From Bipolaris cookei (lineage: Eukaryota > Ascomycota > Dothideomycetes > Pleosporales > Pleosporaceae), in contig NRSV01000009.1 in NCBI GenBank assembly GCA_002286855.1, positions 498,984 through 562,983 on the forward strand: DNA of 64,000 nt, read 5' to 3'. Below are positions 1 through 10,853 of this stretch, piece by piece. The notes under the pieces were generated by a model. It saw nothing but the letters and a program-made list of their open reading frames with translations, did no database searches and had not been told where the DNA came from. Made by a program: the position numbers and the translations under genes. Position 1 is the first letter of the stretch; each line of letters starts with the position of its first letter.

Positions 1-421
1 CCGTTTGCCCGTCCCCAAGTAGGCCACCCCTATCATTTCTGCGACTAAAAAGGTCCACCAACATTGTCTCCAACCCTCCCATTCTTCACACTAAAACAAC
101 ACACTTGCAAATTTTATTACAACATATCGACATCTACCAAACTGGCCTGCACTGTCTCTGCAAGCTATCAGGTGCGTGGTTCACTTCTTGCAGCAATTCA
201 AACAGGGGCACGACTACAAGTCTCGGACCCCTCTATCTGCTACCTGCATCCTAACCCCCCACCCTCTAAGCTGTCTGCTAACATCAACGCAGCTTTCGCC
301 TGACAGCGCCTTCATGCCACATTTTGTGGGCACTGATAAGAGATTTAAAACATTGCGCAGCGTGGGTCCTTGTGGCGGGACTCGGGCTGTGGGCGCTGTA
401 CAAAGTGCAAAATCACTGTCC
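1..421 (+). other. 5' leader/upstream region of the medusa gene
   Basis: No convincing coding frame is seen. Pyrimidine- and CA-rich DNA (for example the CACACTAAAACAACACAC stretch near 90-110) looks like a fungal 5' untranslated leader. Short open frames of 60-100 codons overlap on both strands and show no recognisable protein features. The next gene starts at 422, so this is read as promoter and leader sequence cut by the window edge. Confidence 0.5.
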
Positions 422-2696
422 ATGTCAGGATACGACAAACCCCATCAATATGTGTATGGTGAGTGATCTTTACCTCATCTGACGAATGCGGAAGGGGCAC
501 CTGCCAATGATGGGTCGGATGAACCCGGCACTTAGCCACGTGCGAACGATGAACATGTTTGACTGACCACCTCTACCCAGATGCCCAAAGCATCAGACCA
601 AATCAGGCTGCAAACTACCCTGGCATCATACAGCCTGCATTCGGTCCCCAGTATACGGGTGCGTCCGCGGGACTGACCCATGAGCCTTCAAGTGCAGATA
701 TGGCCTACCTGCCTAGCTCAACCTACGAGTCACGCGGTACGGCCAACCATCGCTCCGATCCAGCATTTATCGATGCAGGTGTTCGTCATCCCGCCTCCCT
801 CACAGTTACTGAAACGGAAATCACCGAACAAATTACTCCTGCCCAAGGCACTGCTGGATCTACCGTAACGCTGCAACTCCGGACGAATTACGATCTCGAG
901 GCACATCACTGCGCTTTCACACTCATGTTTGGCGACGAAAAGTGTGTCGGCGCACTCCAAAAGGTCGAGTACGACGATCATGACCAGTGGTACAACTATG
1001 TCCTCAACGTTGAGGTGCCCCCATTCCCGCTCACAAACACCTGGGATCCGACCATGATGTTAAAACTACAGATCGAGGACAAGATGGGCCACCCACGAAT
1101 CGAAACAAACGCAGGCAAATTCACTTACACCGACATGTCGCCAAATCTCGCCTACCAGTCTTCATCCGACTTCTCCAGAAAGCGAAGGTATTCCAATGAG
1201 CTTAATGAAGATCAGAGTTACCCAAATACCAGCAATGTTGGAAAACGCGCAAAGTTTACTCGATTCGCGAAACCATCCGCGGCATCTAGGGCCTATTCTG
1301 GCGTGCAGGTTTCACCGCTGCAGAGCCATGTTCCACTTTCCAGTTCGTACGGTTCGAGCAATGGTTACGACACATCCAAGCAAACAGTTTATGGCCCAGA
1401 ATTTTCCCAGAAAGGCCTCTACGCAGTGCCATCGGGCATGAGTATTGGCCATGGTGATTACAAGGCATCGCAAATGTCTCTAAACATGCATTCTTATGGC
1501 TCCTACAGCTCTCCTGTACATGGTGTCCGGTCCAGTGCCTCGACTGCAGCCCCTGTGCTTCCCTCGCCATCCGCAATCGCAACGCCAGTTCTTGTTCGCG
1601 CAACACATCTTGCGCAAGCAAGCAGTAGCAGCTCTTTCTCTCAGCCTTTCAACCCTTATTCCATGTATCAGTCAAAAGCGGTTCTCAAGATTGACGGAGA
1701 TCTCGATAAGATGAGTGACGACTGGACTCTAGAAGAGCTTGATGCAAAGAGACGGCTTGTCGAGTTCAAAAGGTCGCAGCAGGGCAGTACCATAACTACC
1801 TCCTTCGCACCTGTTACACTGGAGACCCGAAAGGCTCGTAGCATTTGCGTGAGCTGCATCTGGTGGGAAGAAAAGGACGAACACTTCATCACTAGTGTAG
1901 ACACAATATACCTGCTCGAGCAGCTTGTCAACGTGCGCTTTACCGTCGAGGAGAAGAACCGCATTCGTCGTAACCTCGAAGGTTTCCGACCACTGACTGT
2001 TTCCAAAGCAAAGCAAGACAGTGAGGAGTTCTTCAAGGTGATCATGGGGTTTCCCAACCCCAAACCTCGCAATATCGAGAAGGATGTAAAGGTGTTCCCG
2101 TGGAAGATTCTCTCCCATGCACTAAAGAAGATAATAAGCAAATATGTACGTTTCCCCTCCAACGCACGGCTGCAAGACTTGAAGCTAATCATCCTCAGTC
2201 TGCCAGTTATTCATCGACGGCTGGCGTCGGATCACTGCCCCTCGCATCAACATCAACATACGCTCCAAGCGCCGCGTCGCAGGCAACAACAGAGACCCAT
2301 CGGAACGCGTCCGCACAAGCAGTGACTGCATCGATTGCGTCAACAGTCTACAGCCCTCATATGCCATCTTCTAGTCTATCCCCCCACCAAAAGATGGCAG
2401 CAGGCCTCGAAGGGTCAGCAGGACACGGCATGCCGGTTGCTCAAAGGACGCCTCCAGGGCAAAGCATGACTCAGTGGGGCGCTTCCACCCACCAGGTGTC
2501 GCCCTACCAAACAGCCCTCACACACGGAACGCGAGAGTCCTGGGACTATGGCTATATCAATGCTTCGGGCGTTGCGGAGATGCCGTCTATTGCGCACGCC
2601 ATGCAAATACCACAATCAGACGCAATCGGCGAGCTCAGCCACCTGCCGAGCAACAGCGTCTACCAGCAGTACGGCGAGAGCACAACGAGGGTGTAG
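422..2696 (+). CDS. medA: Medusa-type developmental regulator (MedA/Acr1/Ren1 family)
   Basis: Predicted 699-aa nuclear regulator of conidiation and development; in Aspergillus, Magnaporthe and Fusarium this family (MedA, Acr1, Ren1) patterns conidiophores. Exons by splice signals: 422-458, 581-2145, 2199-2696. Intron 1 starts GTGAGT and ends CCCAG; intron 2 is 53 nt with a GCTAATC branch site. Phases match on both sides. Two blocks look conserved: residues about 85-195 (starts near ITEQITPAQGTAGS, Ig/IPT-like) and about 380-535 (contains WTLEELDAKRRLVEF, CVSCIWWEEKDEHFITSVD and FKVIMGFPNPKPRNIEKDVKVF), typical of the family. Between and after them lie Ser/Tyr/Gln-rich low-complexity linkers. 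The first exon codes only 12 residues (MSGYDKPHQYVY); an unspliced start at 559 would give a shorter N-terminus. Family assignment is strong; the tiny first exon is a prediction. Confidence 0.88.
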
Positions 2697-3070
2697 AGAA
2701 GAAAAGATTGAGCGGCAAGGTAACGCAGAGTTACAGCCGGGACTACGCGTAGTGGGTCTAAGATTGACGTCGGGTGATCAGCCAATGTCCCCATGATCCA
2801 TTGCAGACTAGCCAGATCGGGGTCCTGTCCCAATAGTCCTCCACACCGCACGTCGTCAGACTTCCCTCACATAATTCTGCCTACCTGCGCAGGCCCACCA
2901 TCTATTCTGGATTTTTTTTTCGTACAATACTCCGCGACTTCATCAGGCGTTCAAGGACGAGTGGTTTTTGTTTCTCTGCATTTTCTCGATTTAGACGCAT
3001 CATACCCCAGGACCAATGGCGTTTACGGGCTTCCCTTTCTGCCTTTTTTCCCATTCCCCAGTTTCTATAT

Positions 3071-3090
3071 ATCTATCTATCTATCTATCT
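3071..3090. repeat. TATC tetranucleotide microsatellite
   Basis: Five tandem copies of ATCT/TATC directly read from the sequence, in the 3' region of the medusa gene. Confidence 0.9.
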
Positions 3091-3666
3091 ACTAAGCAGC
3101 GATGCATGCATCCACATACATACACAGCCTCTCCCGACTTCTGTGATTATACCGTTAATCATGCGGTCGGGCGGTCTAGGCAAACGACACACCATCACGA
3201 ACCGCATTTCAAAGTTGGGAAGGGGGGGGGGAGGGAGGGCAACAAGTTTCCAACTTTTTGCATCACCGAGGCATTCTTATCTATCTTGTTGTTTCCTACT
3301 ATATTCTATATTCCCCCAACCGTTTTAATGTTTGTCTTAATTTCCCCAAATCCATTTATCACAACCATATTTTCCCGGTCTTCACCAACGACACATCCAT
3401 CCATTTTGTCTCATCATTACTTAGAACTGCATCATTTTTTTACAGGGCCCTTTTTGCAATATACACTTACTACAACCCTTTCCCCGATCCAGGGAGGCTT
3501 GCATTAGACACAAGGCGCAAACGGGGGTGCGGGGCGGGCGGGATCTTCCTTTCCATACTACTATCTCTTGGCGAACCTAGCAAATCCTTGTCTAACTTAC
3601 TATCGGCGTTGATCTTCCTACTATCGTAACTCGTTTTCTTATCTGAGATTCCCACAGAAGTTTTTC

Positions 3667-3691
3667 TTTTTTTTGGGGGGGGGGGGGGGGG
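3667..3691. repeat. T8-G17 homopolymer junction
   Basis: Eight T followed by seventeen uninterrupted G. Such a run can form a G-quadruplex and is prone to length errors in sequencing and assembly. It lies in the spacer about 170 bp from the seipin stop codon. Confidence 0.85.
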
Positions 3692-3857
3692 TTGAGTTTT
3701 TGGAGCTTTTAACATACTTAACGAGGTTATACTGACTGGAGACTTAATATCAATCATCTCCCTTTGCTCAAATTTACAAATCAACACACAATATATATAT
3801 GAAATTTCTCTCACATCCACCCCCTTTAAAAATATTAGGAAAACAGGAAAACCAAAC

Positions 3858-5276
3858 CTACTCCCCCTTCATCCCCCTCCTCCTCGCAACCCCCTTCTCA
3901 ATCCTACTCTCTAACCCCGTCCCTAGTCCTGAATCCGTAAACACAGCATCCCTCTCCACCCCCACCGGTAACGGTACTTCAAGCAAAAAATCCTCATCCT
4001 CATCCTCGTCATCCGCCTCCGCCTCTTCCTTGACGGGGATATCTTCTAGCGCCGGCTCACTCTTCTCTTGTTTAATACCTCCAGACGAGCTATACGAAAG
4101 CGGATACTGCGATGGCAGTGTAGGAAATGTGCGACTCGTCTCACTAAACGGAGTCCCGGGGTCCGTTTCCGTAGTCTCAGGTTTAATCAACATCTTCTTC
4201 TTCTTCTTCTTCTTCTTCTCCTCCTCCTCCCCCTTTCTTTCCTTATCCTCACTGGGCGTCGACGAAAAAGAAGAAGCAAGTAAAGTAAACGCACCCCACG
4301 TAAACAACAACACACACATTTCCATTCCCCAAAACGATAAGATACCGAGGATAGCGCTGAGTATACGGTACCGGTACATGAGCCACCGGATCCCCTCGAG
4401 GCGCGCGGTAATGTGCACGCTTGTGCGGTAGACTTCTAGGGGAAGTTTTGAGCGGAGTTCGAGACGCAGGGAGGAAGGGATGTTGCGGTAGCCTGGCTCA
4501 AACATGACGGATTCCATCATTTTGATTTGAATATGCTCGGACTCGGTGTGCCAGCCCAGCAGGTACAACGGGAGGCGCATCAGACGGTAAATCATTTCGA
4601 GGACGCGGCTCCGGTATGTGAGGATTGCTGGTCTTTTGCTGCGGGCAAGAACGGTAGGAGTCTGAGTTGTTGAATCGTCTATTACGACTTTCTCGGCTGT
4701 GGTGCCTGGTGTGCCGCCTTGACTGTGGTCTTCGATGTTCCATTCTTCGTCCCAGCCCAGCATGTGTTTTCCACCCTGCCCGAGTGTCGTGGGACCCCGA
4801 AATTCCAGGCCTACCATCCAATTGCCGGCGCGGAGGTTCGTTTCGCTCCTGGGTAGGTCGAGTTCAACGACTACGTCGTACTTTTGGCGATCCACCAGCC
4901 CGGGTATGTTTGCGAGTCCGTACGGCCATTTTGCTACCTTTCCGGTTGGCACACCGCTGGATTGTGCGGGTGTATGTAGAATGATAGGATTATGATCGTA
5001 CTGGAGATATACCGGCACGAATATGCCGCGGACGGGAATGTAGGCATAGTAAAAGGAAGAATACGCTACGACAGCGAAGCCGAAGAGGATAGTGGATGCG
5101 ATGAAGAGAAGTGCGGTGCGCAGGTACGTCCGTAGCAGGGCTGGCGATGTCGCGATGCGAAGGGGTAGAAGTAGGGAGTCCTAGGTATTCAATCAGTGGT
5201 ACGCGTGGGTGGGCGGTACGCAGGTAGGTGGGGAGACGTGGGAGGAGCAATCGTCGCGACGACGGGTCGAGGACAT
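3858..5276 (-). CDS. Seipin (lipid-droplet biogenesis protein of the ER)
   Basis: Predicted ER membrane protein of about 453-459 aa that marks sites of lipid-droplet formation. Exon 2 runs 5180 down to 3858. A short first exon starts at ATG 5276 (MSSTRRRDDC...). The intron ends CCTAG at 5181; the donor is either GTCTCC at 5237 (57-nt intron) or GTACCG at 5219 (39 nt), both in phase. Features: N-terminal membrane segment (LLFIASTILFGFAVVAYSSF), a luminal domain with the family-like start YYAYIPVRGIFVPVYLQYDH and a PYGLANIPGLVDRQKYDVVVE block, then a second membrane segment (ILSAILGILSFWGMEMCVLL, about residue 285). The ER-facing topology matches seipin. The cytosolic tail is long (over 100 aa), acidic, and holds a Lys run encoded by a TTC/GAA microsatellite, longer than in yeast Sei1. 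Assignment is firm; the start is less so. Confidence 0.85.
4193..4231. repeat. In-frame TTC/TCC trinucleotide tract inside seipin
   Basis: A run of TTC units (about 4193-4219) followed by TCC units. On the coding (-) strand it reads GAG then AAG/GAA codons and encodes a Glu block followed by about nine Lys in the seipin tail. Length variation here would change the protein without breaking frame. Confidence 0.85.
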
Positions 5277-6229
5277 CTTACAATCACAACCCGTACAACT
5301 GATTTGTCCTGGTGAACATCATCTTCGAGTTCCTCCATCACCACCCGCTACACTACACAGCAGACGTTTGTAGTTGTTGGAATGCGTTTTTTCACACGCG
5401 CTTGATCTTCACATGCTGTCGCGCGCCGCACTTGGGTCGTGACGTAGCTTGCACAGACCACATGCACTAAAACATATGCACATCACTGCACCACTTCACA
5501 GCTCAATCAAAACCTATCAAGTCATGAAATAAATTTTCATTCAAGAAATACAGAAGTAGAAAAGAACCCGACGCTAATCCTACACCATGTCTGCTGCCTA
5601 TCCCATTACCTGACTCCATACAAAGAAAAGAAAAGAGTACACGATAGACCCGTGAGCAACCCCGCCGGCTTCTCAACGCCATCAGGTCAACAGCCTGCAA
5701 GCCGTTAACGCAAAACACCAGAGGAAACAGAAAACCCATTTTCAGATTGTGCTTGCGGGTGAAACACATGGTATCATTCCCAAAACAGCCTGTTTATTCC
5801 TTTTGGGGAAACAAGTAGCCACATAGGAAGAAGACGGAAATAAACAGTCGCTTTGAAATCAGGGATAAAAGGAGAAACAAAGGAAATTCGTCAGAAGCGC
5901 AACGAGGCTGCACTAGCCGAACGAAGCCGGTGCGTAGCCGCATGCTGTAATCTCCGCTCTAAAGCCAGTAGTATCCCACAACTTTTATCCGGACCGTCTA
6001 AAAGGCCCAAAAGGAACTTTTGAAAAACATGCACATGCATGATCAAGTCCGTACTAACGACATAGCCGTGGAGAACAGCTAGAAGTAAAAGGCCGTGGGT
6101 ATCGTAACATCGTAGGCAAGTCTCCCCTAGTCCTACCTCTTCCTCATCCTAATCCTTGCTGCCTATCGTCTGGCATGCCGTGGTTGATGTTTGTGGCGAC
6201 CAACCAGCGCCAAGTGTGTATAAGTATGT
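5277..6229. other. Promoter of seipin and 3' region of the next gene
   Basis: About 950 bp upstream of seipin (-) and downstream of the 6230-8625 gene (-). No supported coding frame; the open frame at 5503-5769 (-) lacks any recognisable domain. No clear repeat or tRNA-like fold was seen. Confidence 0.5.
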
Positions 6230-8625
6230 TCAAGAAAAGCGTCCCATTCGAGGCGGTCCTCGAGGGGAGCCCATGACCGAGTTTTGCAGCCGGCCTGTAG
6301 CCTTGGTAACGCCCGATAGGGGCGAACTCTGGTTCATGTTGGTGTGGTTCTTCAAAGGCGACCTGGCCATCCGGTTTGATCGCGAACGCTTGCGGAGTGG
6401 TGTGATCAACGCCTCAGCCGACTTTCCAGAGCGAACCGGACGTGAGACAGAAGCTCGAGCTGCTGGGTCTGACGGCAGAGATGCTACGTCGCGGTAACGG
6501 TTTTGATTGGTGCGGAAGGCAGTAACGACGCCGCGATCAAAGTGCTCGAGCATGACATCCGAGGTCGTTCTCTTACGCGTTTGTGGAGTTGTAGTCGAGG
6601 GCGCAGCGGGAGTCGAGCCATGATTTGCCACTTGAGAGGTGGCTGGAGTTGCTGGCACATCAGTGTCGTCAATATCATCGTCTTCGTCGAGATCGGTATC
6701 ATCACCGTCAGAACCAAAGTCCATAAAGTCGGTAATGTTGATGTCATCCTCATAATCATCACTCGAAGAACCGTCCTCGTCTTCGTCAACGATGCCCATC
6801 TTGCCGTTGGAAGATATGCTTACGAAAGGATAGAAAGCCTCGGGAGGACCGACACTTTCACTTCCAAACACAAAGTCGTTTGGACCAGACCCAAAGATAC
6901 CCGAGAGCATGATGTCGGTGCTAAGTCCATTGTTGAAGACCTCGTTGCTGACCTCGCTGTCAGAGGCATTGTTGATTTGCGCAACCGAGTTCCTAGGGCT
7001 GTTGTTGACAGTGCTGCTAGTACTGCTGTGGTAGTCTGTTAGAGGGATCCATGGGATCAGCACTGTACGAGGACGATAGAAGCTAACCGCCTTGGTGGCA
7101 CGGTTAGTGACGGCAATTGCCTGATCGGTTTCGTCGTGGATGAAGATGCCGCGCGTAGGGGGAATTTGGCGACCGACAGGCCGCGCGCTTCGCTGAAAGG
7201 GCTTGGGCGTGCTGGCGCGGGACCCAGGTGCTGAAGAGGGTCGGCGCAGGACAGACTGCTTTTGTGATGGAGTGCGTGGCAAAATGTCGTTTTCAAAATC
7301 TTCTTCGTCAGTGGTATCACCCATGTCAGCTGAGAATGTATGTTAGTCAGTGAATCAAAGTTGGCGTAGGGTACTGTCATACACTCATAGCCGCTGGATT
7401 CGCTTGACTCGCCCTCGGACATATCCGAGTTGTCGAGCTGAGTGATACGAGACTCGTTCTGCTCAAAGTCCCAAAAGGAAATGTCAGACTGAGGAGAAGC
7501 CATGTCTCCATTGTCATCATCGTTGTCCATCTCAAGCAGCTGATGCAAGCTAGGCGGGATCTTGTCTTGATCCATGAAGAGATCTGGAAAGATGCTGCTA
7601 TCGAGCTCCGATGACTCTGAGCTAGAGCTATCTGACATTGGAACATCGTCATCGAAGCGGACACGCTTGGCAGAGCCGTCTGAAAACTTCCTCTTTGCCA
7701 TGGGGACGGGTGATGCGGGGACAGCTTCAGGCTCAAAGAAGGGGGTGAAGCCAAAGTCAGGAAGACCGGCCATAAAGGCATCATCTAAGGGAGCAGTGAC
7801 ATCGAAGATGTTGTCGCTCAGGCAGCTATCAAGACTGAGGCGGCGAGCATCACGATACTCATTGAGAAGGGTAGTAGCTTGTTGCTCTTCTTGCAGAATG
7901 TAGCTCTCTTCTTGCTTCTCCATCAACTCCAGGTCAGACTCGTCATCATCAGGGACGAGATTGACGCCACTGTAGTCTTCATCGTCGGTCTCAATAGCGT
8001 TGTCATTGGTCTGCGCGTCTTCATTGTCCGTGTAGGTTAGCAGGGGGACACTGGCGGCATTGCTCAGTTTGCGAGCAATCTTGCGCCTGGGAAATGACTC
8101 CTGATCGGTCGAGTCATCGCCAAAGAGAACTGAAGTGCTTGAGAGATTACTAAAGGTACGTTTCTTATTACTCATTAGTAGTTGGTTCACGGGATGCTTG
8201 CTGGGTACGAGGCGTAGCCCGGTTGTGTGGGACGCGGTCTCATCGTCTTCAGCATGAGACTCGTCGTCATCTACAGGCTCGACGCGGATAGCAGGCTGCT
8301 TTCCCTTTCCCTTTCCTCCCCTGCTGTAGCCAAAGGGACAGGCAGGGACGTCGTCGGTGTCGGTCTCATCATCCAACTCGTCATCTTTTACAGCACTACT
8401 GTCATCGTCTTCGTCGTCTTCGTCGTCGGCAGCACCTTCAGTGGCCGATTGGTCACCACCACGGCCTTCAGAGTGGTGTGTGCTGCCTGATATTGTATCT
8501 GGAGAGGTGGACCGCTGGTGAGTGCGGTGGATGTCTGCGGCAGCGTTGTGCGATAGGCTGTGGTCTCGTTGGTGGCGGTCTGAAAGACCCTTCATGGATG
8601 GTCGAGTATGTGTCCGATGCGCCAT
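6230..8625 (-). CDS. Large acidic, serine-rich conserved fungal protein, function unknown
   Basis: Predicted 780-aa protein from two exons: 8625 down to 7383 and 7329 down to 6230. The 53-nt intron (GTATGA...CTCAG) joins in phase, giving ...GYES-DMGDTTDEED. I do not recognise an enzymatic domain. Visible features: repeated Asp/Glu-Ser tracts (DEDDEDDDSS, DEDEDGSSSDDYEDD), basic nuclear-localisation-like patches (PRRKIARK, MAKRKFSDGSAKRVRF, LRKRSRSNR), and a more globular stretch in exon 2 (RGIFIHDETDQAIAVTNRA to SFYRPRTVLIPWIPL, about residues 460-500) that is probably the conserved core. Composition fits a nuclear, perhaps transcription- or chromatin-linked, protein phosphorylated on acidic serine sites. 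That is inference only. An Ifh1/Crf1-type co-regulator was considered but no motif proves it. Confidence 0.75.
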
Positions 8626-10853
8626 GGTGGGCTGTTTGTGTTTGGGAAATTTTTTTCACTCTTTTTTTTCCCTTTAGTAAGAGTGGTGGCGGTAGAGTAG
8701 GTGAATGAGGGGACGGAGAGAGAGAGAGGAGTGATTGGTATAGAGCGTAGTATGTTGGAATTGGGGTGTGTTCAAGAATAATAGCGTGTGGTTGGGTAGG
8801 TGTAATGTATGTGGTGTACTATGAGGGGCGTGGAAGGGCCTGGGAACTATGCTGGGCCCTTTGAGCTTCGTCGATCTTGGAGCTGTGGAGCGGGACAAGA
8901 GAGACAATGGTGGAATTTTTTGCTAGCGCAGGCGGGACGATTGCCAATTGAGCGGGACGGATTGGAGCAGAGGGTACTGCACGCAGTCTGGTATTGGTAT
9001 CGTCGAAGAGATTGGGAATTCCGTGAGCTGTCGGGCTGATGCAGCCCTTGGGTGGGGCTGCACCAGGAGTTTAGAGCTCAGCGCGTGCCTGCGGCATTGT
9101 CTCGACGAAATCAGGAGTAGGGATGGGGGGTCTGGAGTGGTCCTGGTAAGAATCTGAGCGACTTTGACGTCTTGGGGCTGGTGCGGAGAGAAAAGATGCG
9201 GGCGAGGGCAAAGGATATGTTTAATTTTTAGTTTGGCCCTAGCGGCATATCGCATGGTCCGGGCGGCCTACCTAGTCCTGCCTGCCTGCAGCGATGACTC
9301 CATGTCGAGCAACCACCATACCCAGCGCCAAACCCAATAGCCACAATGCCACGATCCATGGCTTCTGGTGTTTTGTTTTTTGGTGCGGAATTGCTGGCTG
9401 GCCGTCTCAAAAAGCCGTGGACGGGGCGCATTCCACAGCGTCTGTCGCGTGCCCCTCGCTGGAAATTTTGGTCGTCTGGCCGAACTGCCCCACTGGCCCT
9501 AATGCGGACGAGGGCATGGCGATGAGGCAACACGGGGCTAATAGTTGCCAACGGCTGGACCCCATTGGCTGCTGCCCACCCGGAGCGCCCTGGTCAGCAC
9601 ATGCTGCGGCCAACAGCAGACTGGCCATCTGGCCATGTATGGACGTACATATTCACCTGCTAGCCATGTGTCTATGTCCTCATGTTGCTGCTGCTGCCCT
9701 CTGGCGCCGTCGTCGACTCAAGCCCGCCCTAGAGCAGAGCAGCAATGGACCGCTCACCACGGCCCCGCCGCCGCCGTCGTCGTCATGGCATTGTCGAGCC
9801 CTCGGCGAGCTGCCCCTCCAAACACCCCCCATGGCCGTCCTTGACGTCGTCGGGCATTGCTGCCCCTCCAGATGCACCGTCTATCGATACGCACTGCCCC
9901 GTGTGGGAAAGAAGCGGTGAGGGCCTTGGAGACGTAGCCCCGGCGCCTCAGCCTTGAGACTGACAGCCCTCTGCGGCCCGTTGCTTGCTGCTGCTGCTGC
10001 TGCTGCTCCTGCTGCTGCCTATCGCTTCCCTCCCGGCACACACTCGCTTATGCGCCACTGATGCCAATCCCACCAATTTTATTTGCACCTCAAAATTATT
10101 CCCCGTCGCGGCCTCACCCGCCCGCAATGCCTCGCTGCGGCTGCTGTGAGTATACCGGCAGACGTCAAGGCAACTTTTTTCCCGCCCCTCCAGACCGGGA
10201 CTGGGCTATGCCTTGGTCTTAGTGGGGAGGATGGCAGCATGCAGAACATTGGTGCATCTCCCGTCTCCACAGCCTCTTGGTTGGATCAGCAACAGCCCCC
10301 CGGCTCGCCCTCTCTTTCTCTTTCTCGACCTGGGGCCGCCTGGCAATATCCTCGACGTGTCATAAGCCCATCCATACATGGCCCCTTGATTGGCTCTCAG
10401 TCGTCTACTGACACAGGTCCCATCGGCTCCCATTCGTCGTGTCAGCCCTCTTGGCCTGCTGTAGTCACGTCAACGGACGTCTCAACTACCACGCCTTTGC
10501 TTTTCCTGAGTCCATGTTCGCTTTTGCTGCTGCACCAAGACGCTTGCACTCATGGCCGGCTGCGGTCTGGCCGAGGCAAAAAAACGTCCAACGGTTGCTT
10601 GGGAAAAAGTGGAGCCTCTAGTGGAGCCCAAGCCCACGAACACGCTCAGGGTTTGCCAATTTCTCCATCACGCGCCTCGCCTTGCCCCAGTCACCAACCA
10701 CGTATGTAAGTATACAAAGCACGTACAGTAATGCCAGTGGTCCTGCCCCCAAAGGTACCCACCGCTGTCTAGAGGCTGTATTACGCAATTCCATGCACAT
10801 CATATCTGCCTTCTCTACAGGAGATGCAACTGGCCGAAAAAACTGGCCTTTCA
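8626..10853. other. Long GC-rich, low-complexity intergenic region (promoter of the acidic-protein gene)
   Basis: 2.2 kb between two leftward genes. The part next to 8625 looks like a leader, with GT/GA-rich tracts. The middle (9300-10700) is GC-rich with CTG, GCC and GTC triplet runs that create many overlapping open frames of 60-208 codons in several frames and on both strands, none with domain-like sequence. It probably holds the promoter and a long 5' leader; no gene is supported. Confidence 0.5.
9985..10017. repeat. CTG/CAG triplet tract
   Basis: Run of GCT/CTG units interrupted once by CCT, read directly. It lies in the long intergenic region and explains several spurious poly-Gln or poly-Ala open frames. 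Confidence 0.8.

Larger units (their letters stand above)
2697..3857. other. Spacer between convergent genes, pyrimidine-rich, with microsatellites
   Basis: Holds the 3' regions of medusa (+) and seipin (-). The + strand is T/C-rich with few purines. It includes a TATC tetranucleotide array at about 3071-3090, a G10 run followed by GAGGGAGGG near 3222-3240, and T8 followed by G17 at 3667-3691. Open frames here, such as the one at 3016-3507, are low-complexity translations with no protein features. No gene is called. Confidence 0.6.

Noticed and set aside
3016..3507. 163-codon open frame downstream of medusa
   Set aside because: Translation of pyrimidine-rich low-complexity DNA crossing the TATC microsatellite; no domain, and it lies in the spacer between convergent genes.
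9294..9920. 208-codon + strand open frame in the long GC-rich spacer, with several overlapping frames on both strands
   Set aside because: GC-rich triplet-repeat DNA yields open frames in many frames at once; none has domain-like text or splice-supported extension.
10083..10709. 208-codon + strand open frame upstream of the mitochondrial protein's stop
   Set aside because: Ser/Pro-rich translation without features, in the 3' region of a gene on the other strand.
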